This document shows, piece by piece, positions 60,260 to 64,000 of a stretch of 64,000 nucleotides of DNA. A program made the translations under genes and the position numbers. Source of the stretch: Thermoleophilia bacterium (GTDB lineage: Bacteria > Actinomycetota > Thermoleophilia > RBG-16-64-13); assembly GCA_026415615.1 (NCBI GenBank), contig JAOAGT010000003.1:39077-103076 (forward strand), given 5' to 3'. Each line of letters opens with the position of its first letter. Position 1 is the first letter of the stretch. The notes under the pieces were generated by a model. That model was given only the letters and a program-made list of their open reading frames with translations. It was not told the DNA's origin and did no database searches.

Positions 60260-62494
60260 TTACAGGAAAGACTGGGGATCAACGTCAACCGTCAATGACA
60301 CCCCCCGTTGACGGTAAGCGTCTTCGAGTCCCCTCACTATCCACCCAACGAGACGTCGTGCTCTTGAACCGTCACGCGCAGCTACAATGACCTGCCAACG
60401 CGCCACGCCTTTAAGGCTAGGAAGACGCGCAGGCCCCCGGATTTCCGTTGGCCCGAGATGCCTACCCAGTCTTTCCACCAAATACCGAGCTCCCGCCTCG
60501 GCTCGTCGGGGATCTTTGGCTGCTGCAACCAAACGGACTAGCTCTGCGAAAGGCGGATACCCCAGCCTCCGACGGAGATCAAGCTCCGTTTTGTAGAAAG
60601 CAGCCTCGTCCCGAGCAAGCGCCATTCTAATACACGGCGCATCTGGATTCCAGGTTTGCACGAGAACACGTCCGGGAAGGTTTGCTCGCCCAGCCCGACC
60701 AGCGACCTGGGTAAGCAGCTGGAAGGTGCGCTCCGCTGCCCGGAAGTCTGGAACATAAAGCCCAGTATCCGCATCAGCGACTACAACCAGAGTGACGGCC
60801 GGAAAATCGTGGCCTTTCGCCACCATCTGCGTACCGACTAACACTCCTGGCCTCGACCGCGCGAAATCCTCTAGCACCCTTTGCACTCTGGCACCGCTAG
60901 TCACGACATCCGAATCCAGTCGGAAAACACGCTCCAACGGGACCAGGTCTCGCAGCTCACGATCGAGCCTTTCGGTTCCAGGCGCTGAGCGCACAAGGGG
61001 TGCCTCATGGCAGGAGGGGCAGACAGCAGGTTCTAAATAACTACGCCCGCAGTGATGGCATAACAGCTGGCCAACGCTGATGTGGTACGTGAGCGAAAGC
61101 TCACAGTCCTGGCAGACCATGACGTGACCGCAGCGCTCGCAGTGAACGTAGCCCGCATATCCGCGTCGGTTTAGCAAGACAATGGCTTGCTCTTGACGCC
61201 TTAGCACCTCCGCCAGAGCCGCGCGAGTGAGTGGAGCAAGTAGGCCAGCCCCGCCTTGTCGGCGCATGTCCACAACTTCGCAGGCGGGCTGACTACCTGA
61301 AGCACGTTGGCTCAAGCGTACCGGTTTGGTATCTCTCACCAATGTTTCCACTGGCGGTGTTGCGCTTCCTTCCAACAGCAGCCCGCCCCGCGCCGCAAGA
61401 CGGAGCTCGGCCACTGTCTTGGCATGGTAACGTGGCTCTTCCTCTTGTTTGTAAGACTGATCATGGCTCTCGTCGATGATGATTAGCCTTAGATCCCGGA
61501 CGGGGGCAAACACTGCCGAACGCGCCCCCACAACAATACGCGCCTCTCCCCGGCAGATACGGCGGTACTCTCTGAGCCTCTGACTCGGACTCAGGGCGCT
61601 ATGGAGCACGCCCACCTGAGCACCAAACCGACTCCTGACGCGCTCTATGATCTGAGGAGTGAGAGCAATCTCGGGGACCAAGAGTATCGCCCCCGCTCCC
61701 TCTGACAATGCGCGTGCGATGAGGTGGAGGTAGATCTCCGTCTTTCCGCTCCCCGTTACACCCCACAGGAGTCGATGAGAGTAGCCTGGTTCCTCATAGG
61801 CATTCAAGAGCGAACAAACCGCTTCTTCTTGCTCAGGATATAGAGATGGCCAGGCAGACGAGGGTTCGGCCGCAGCTGTCGAGTACTGGAGAGTTATTTG
61901 AGCTTCGGTTCCTATTTGGTCGGGCTGAACGGTCAACTCAAGTAGACCCTTCTTGACCAGAGTTCGCACCACCGCGGGCCCGACGCCAGCGACTGCGCAT
62001 GCCTCCTTCAAAGGCATACCCTCGGGTGGCACTGCGCCAACAACAGCTTTTTGCTTCTTGGTTAGCCTAATGCCAGTTTCTCCCTGCAGCATGTCGGTGA
62101 CAGGCATTACCCAAAACCGCCTGACCCGAGAAGCCCCTTCTCGCCACACTCTTTCGCCGGGAGGAACAACCAGCTGCAAACACGAAGCCAGGGTAGCTAA
62201 GAAGCGGTCAGCTATGGCCTTCGCAAGGGAAACCAGTTCTTCAGGAACACGATCTGAAAGAACCGCCGCGATAGGCCTTAGCTCTTCGGGGGGAAGCGGT
62301 TGGCTTGGCCCCAAATCTACAACCACGCCGCGGATCACCTGGCGGCCAAGTGGCACCCTGACCAACGCCCCAACTTGCACGCTGCCCTCAAACTCCTGGG
62401 GTACAAGGTAGTCAAACACGCGGTTGGCAAGCGACCGAACTCGTACTAGAGGGACCACTTGCACGATTTGGAGCGAGTGGGCTCCGTTTGGCAT
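60260..62494 (-). CDS. priA: Primosomal replication restart helicase PriA
   Basis: A 744-aa helicase that reloads the replisome. It has an N-terminal DNA-binding domain (RVFDYLVPQEFEGSVQVGALVRVPLG), Walker A G-V-T-G-S-G-K-T, motif II I-I-D-E-S-H and a zinc-binding insert with CERC, CQDC, CHHC and CPSC pairs. The helicase end has GTQMVAKGHDFPAVTLV. I start at ATG 62494 behind AGGAGG. The frame is open to 62557 but the extra residues would be read through a GC hairpin. Confidence 0.94.
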   Translation of the reverse strand: MPNGAHSLQIVQVVPLVRVRSLANRVFDYLVPQEFEGSVQVGALVRVPLGRQVIRGVVVDLGPSQPLPPEELRPIAAVLSDRVPEELVSLAKAIADRFLATLASCLQLVVPPGERVWREGASRVRRFWVMPVTDMLQGETGIRLTKKQKAVVGAVPPEGMPLKEACAVAGVGPAVVRTLVKKGLLELTVQPDQIGTEAQITLQYSTAAAEPSSAWPSLYPEQEEAVCSLLNAYEEPGYSHRLLWGVTGSGKTEIYLHLIARALSEGAGAILLVPEIALTPQIIERVRSRFGAQVGVLHSALSPSQRLREYRRICRGEARIVVGARSAVFAPVRDLRLIIIDESHDQSYKQEEEPRYHAKTVAELRLAARGGLLLEGSATPPVETLVRDTKPVRLSQRASGSQPACEVVDMRRQGGAGLLAPLTRAALAEVLRRQEQAIVLLNRRGYAGYVHCERCGHVMVCQDCELSLTYHISVGQLLCHHCGRSYLEPAVCPSCHEAPLVRSAPGTERLDRELRDLVPLERVFRLDSDVVTSGARVQRVLEDFARSRPGVLVGTQMVAKGHDFPAVTLVVVADADTGLYVPDFRAAERTFQLLTQVAGRAGRANLPGRVLVQTWNPDAPCIRMALARDEAAFYKTELDLRRRLGYPPFAELVRLVAAAKDPRRAEAGARYLVERLGRHLGPTEIRGPARLPSLKGVARWQVIVAARDGSRARRLVGWIVRGLEDAYRQRGVSLTVDVDPQSFL

Positions 62495-62510
62495 GGGCGA
62501 TCTGCCTCCT

Positions 62511-62542
62511 GGCGCGGCGCCGCCTGAGGGCGGCGCCGCGCC
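62511..62542 (-). terminator. GC hairpin between metK and priA
   Basis: A perfect 14-pair stem of G and C only (62511-62524 with 62529-62542, loop TGAG on the plus strand) starts 28 bases after the metK stop. On the minus strand it ends at the base before AGGAGG, the priA SD. There is no U-tract. It may partly terminate metK transcripts or control priA ribosome access. Confidence 0.5.
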
Positions 62543-62570
62543 CCAAACTGCACTCAACTACTATGCTCGC

Positions 62571-63782
62571 CTATACCAATCCCGCGTCTCGGCGAAGAAT
62601 CTCGGCCTTGTCAGTGCTCTCCCACGTAAAGTCGGCATCCTCTCGGCCAAAGTGACCATACGCGGCAGTCTTCTCATAAATCGGCCGAAGCAGTCTAAGA
62701 TCACGAATAATGGCGGCCGGCCTCAAGTCGAAGTGGCTGTGAACAAGCTCGTGTATGAGCTCAAGATCCACGTGTTCGGTTCCAAAGCAGTCAATCATTA
62801 CGCTGACAGGGTGAGCGACACCAATGGCATACGCAATCTGCACTTCACACCGCTCAGCTAACCCCGCAGCCACTATGTTCTTAGCTACGTACCGGGCGGC
62901 GTAAGCGCCGGAGCGGTCAACCTTGGACGGATCTTTGCCCGAAAAAGCCCCTCCTCCATGCCGCCCAAATCCGCCATACGTGTCGACTATGATCTTTCGG
63001 CCCGTAAGGCCTGTATCGCCCATGGGGCCGCCGATCACGAACTTGCCGGTTGGGTTTACAAACAGCTTGGTCTTCTTGAACTCTGGATCGTAAAGACCCT
63101 CGGGAAGAACGGGTTTAATGACGTGATCGATGAGATCCGGCCGGAGCAGAGTGTCAATATCGATCCCTTCCTTATGCTGCGCCGAGAGTACTACTGCGGT
63201 GATAAACACCGGCTTGTAGTCCACGTAGCGCACGGTCACCTGAGTCTTCCCGTCTGGCCGAAGGTAGGGAATCACACCGCCTTTGCGCACTTCGGCCATC
63301 CGGTGAGCGAGTTTATGAGCTAGAAGAATAGGCATGGGCATGAGCTCCGCGGTGTCTCGACAAGCATAGCCAAACATCATGCCCTGATCGCCTGCCCCCT
63401 GCTTGTCTAGGGGATCGACGTCTCCTGGCTCAATGCGAGTCTCAAGAGCAGTGTCAACACCTTGAGCGATATCAGGTGATTGCTCGTGGATAGCAGTGAC
63501 TACCCCGCACGTAGAGGCGTCAAACCCAAACTTAGCCCGCGTATAGCCTACTCGTTCAATGGTGCGGCGAACAACTGCAGGAACATCCACATAGGTGCTG
63601 GTGGTAATCTCACCCGCCACCATGACTAACCCTGTTGTAACCAGGGTCTCGCAGGCCACCCGGCCATTCGGGTCGTCACGTAAAACTGCATCCAAAACCG
63701 CGTCCGAGATTTGATCGGCCAGCTTATCAGGGTGTCCCTCGCTTACCGACTCCGAGGTGAACAGAAACTCGCGCTCTTTCAC
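62571..63782 (-). CDS. metK: S-adenosylmethionine synthetase
   Basis: Makes SAM from methionine and ATP. The 403-aa tetrameric enzyme has [20 protein letters not shown], the [12 protein letters not shown] loop, and the phosphate-binding [20 protein letters not shown] start at GTG 63782 with GGAGG seven bases upstream. The frame is open to 63893, but that stretch overlaps the preceding gene. No SAM riboswitch fits in the 73-base leader. Confidence 0.95.
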   Translation of the reverse strand: MKEREFLFTSESVSEGHPDKLADQISDAVLDAVLRDDPNGRVACETLVTTGLVMVAGEITTSTYVDVPAVVRRTIERVGYTRAKFGFDASTCGVVTAIHEQSPDIAQGVDTALETRIEPGDVDPLDKQGAGDQGMMFGYACRDTAELMPMPILLAHKLAHRMAEVRKGGVIPYLRPDGKTQVTVRYVDYKPVFITAVVLSAQHKEGIDIDTLLRPDLIDHVIKPVLPEGLYDPEFKKTKLFVNPTGKFVIGGPMGDTGLTGRKIIVDTYGGFGRHGGGAFSGKDPSKVDRSGAYAARYVAKNIVAAGLAERCEVQIAYAIGVAHPVSVMIDCFGTEHVDLELIHELVHSHFDLRPAAIIRDLRLLRPIYEKTAAYGHFGREDADFTWESTDKAEILRRDAGLV

Positions 63783-63855
63783 TACAACCTCCACAACCTT
63801 GCCTTGCTCCGGCCACCGACAGCTAAGTCGGATATTTTGCTCCCGCGGCAGTGTA

Positions 63856-64000
63856 TCAGACCCCCCGGTTATCGATAACCCGAGGTTTGCCATCCTCCGT
63901 GGGCGGAATAGTCCGCGGCTCCACCAAGCGCACGCGAGGCCGCACTCCCAGTTCTTGCCTCAGTCGTTCTTCTACGTGACGCTGGAAGCTCTGAAGCTTA
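63856..64000 (-). CDS. Phenylacetate-CoA ligase-like protein, C-terminal end (partial)
   Basis: Reading the minus strand from 63999 gives 47 codons ending at TGA (63858-63856). The sequence contains [17 protein letters not shown] followed by [11 protein letters not shown]. This matches the C-terminal AMP-binding domain of PaaK-type acyl-CoA ligases (VRLVEPGTLPRxEGKAxRVxD), including the catalytic lysine. The rest lies outside the window, so the substrate is unknown. It precedes metK by 73 bases on the same strand. Confidence 0.7.
   Translation of the reverse strand, partial: KLQSFQRHVEERLRQELGVRPRVRLVEPRTIPPTEDGKPRVIDNRGV

Noticed and set aside
62495-62557. priA start at 62557
   Set aside because: The extension is read through a perfect GC hairpin and gives a Gly/Ala/Pro-rich leader; ATG 62494 has AGGAGG.
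63783-63855. SAM riboswitch upstream of metK
   Set aside because: Only 73 bases are free and I see no SAM-I or SAM-II consensus.
63783-63893. metK start at 63893
   Set aside because: The extra 37 residues are not family-like and overlap the end of the preceding ligase gene; GTG 63782 has GGAGG.
1-64000. CRISPR arrays, insertion sequences, integrases or prophage genes
   Set aside because: No regularly spaced repeats, transposase or recombinase frames were seen; base and codon use look even along the window by eye.

Overview
The window reads as a stretch of bacterial chromosome from a deep-branching actinobacterium-like organism. This placement is an inference; I see no rRNA or marker phylogeny. 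It rests on four things: the gcvH / FHA protein / MerR-like regulator neighbourhood known from mycobacteria, here with an RsiG-like protein inserted; a short SepIVA-like coiled-coil gene beside DUF177 and rpmF; an FusA2-type elongation factor G-like protein; and a SigB/SigF-type sigma factor behind an RsbW-like gene. The core gene order (secDF-recJ-relA-hisS-aspS, asp23-fakA-fakB-recG, priA-def-fmt) also resembles low-GC Gram-positives. GTG and TTG starts are frequent and most genes have clear Shine-Dalgarno (SD) sequences. I see no insertion sequence, integrase, phage gene or CRISPR array.

Layout. 1-9.2 kb is mostly plus strand: the end of ispH, der, plsY, a converging tRNA-Pro, a GDP-mannose pyrophosphorylase/phosphomannomutase-like fusion, a minus-strand pair (MglA-type GTPase and roadblock protein), then gcvH, an RsiG-like gene, an FHA zinc-ribbon gene, a MerR-like regulator and apt. 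From 9.4 to 43.5 kb nearly everything is on the minus strand. In order of transcription: an RpiR-type regulator, yebC, ruvCAB, queH, a DUF2905 gene, queA, tgt, yajC, secD, secF, a phasin-like gene, a ubiB-type kinase, recJ, relA, a metallo-hydrolase, hisS, aspS, a probable 6S RNA, a thioredoxin-fold lipoprotein, mnmA, two small membrane proteins, an RsbW-like gene, a sigma factor, alaS, ruvX, mltG, aroE and pilB-pilT-pilC.

43.7-53.7 kb is a second long minus-strand run: asp23, fakA, fakB, recG, rsmD, coaD, a SepIVA-like gene, a DUF177 gene, rpmF, an unknown 81-aa gene and an EF-G-like gene. rpmB alone diverges from it. 54.1-64 kb carries the end of a phenylacetate-CoA ligase-like gene, metK, priA, def, fmt and rpe, then an FMN riboswitch leading ribD-ribE-ribBA-ribH.

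Most genes are housekeeping: translation, tRNA modification, recombination, Sec export, stringent response and riboflavin synthesis. The less ordinary layer is regulatory. The RsiG-like protein carries a near match to the cyclic di-GMP signature, and PilB carries a complete MshEN-type motif pair. An MglA/roadblock pair of the kind that sets pole identity for type IV pili is nearby. There is also a sigma/anti-sigma pair with an altered ATP-binding box, a 6S RNA, and a riboswitch whose terminator contains the ribD ribosome binding site. Together these suggest second-messenger and energy-state control of surface motility, but that link is inferred.
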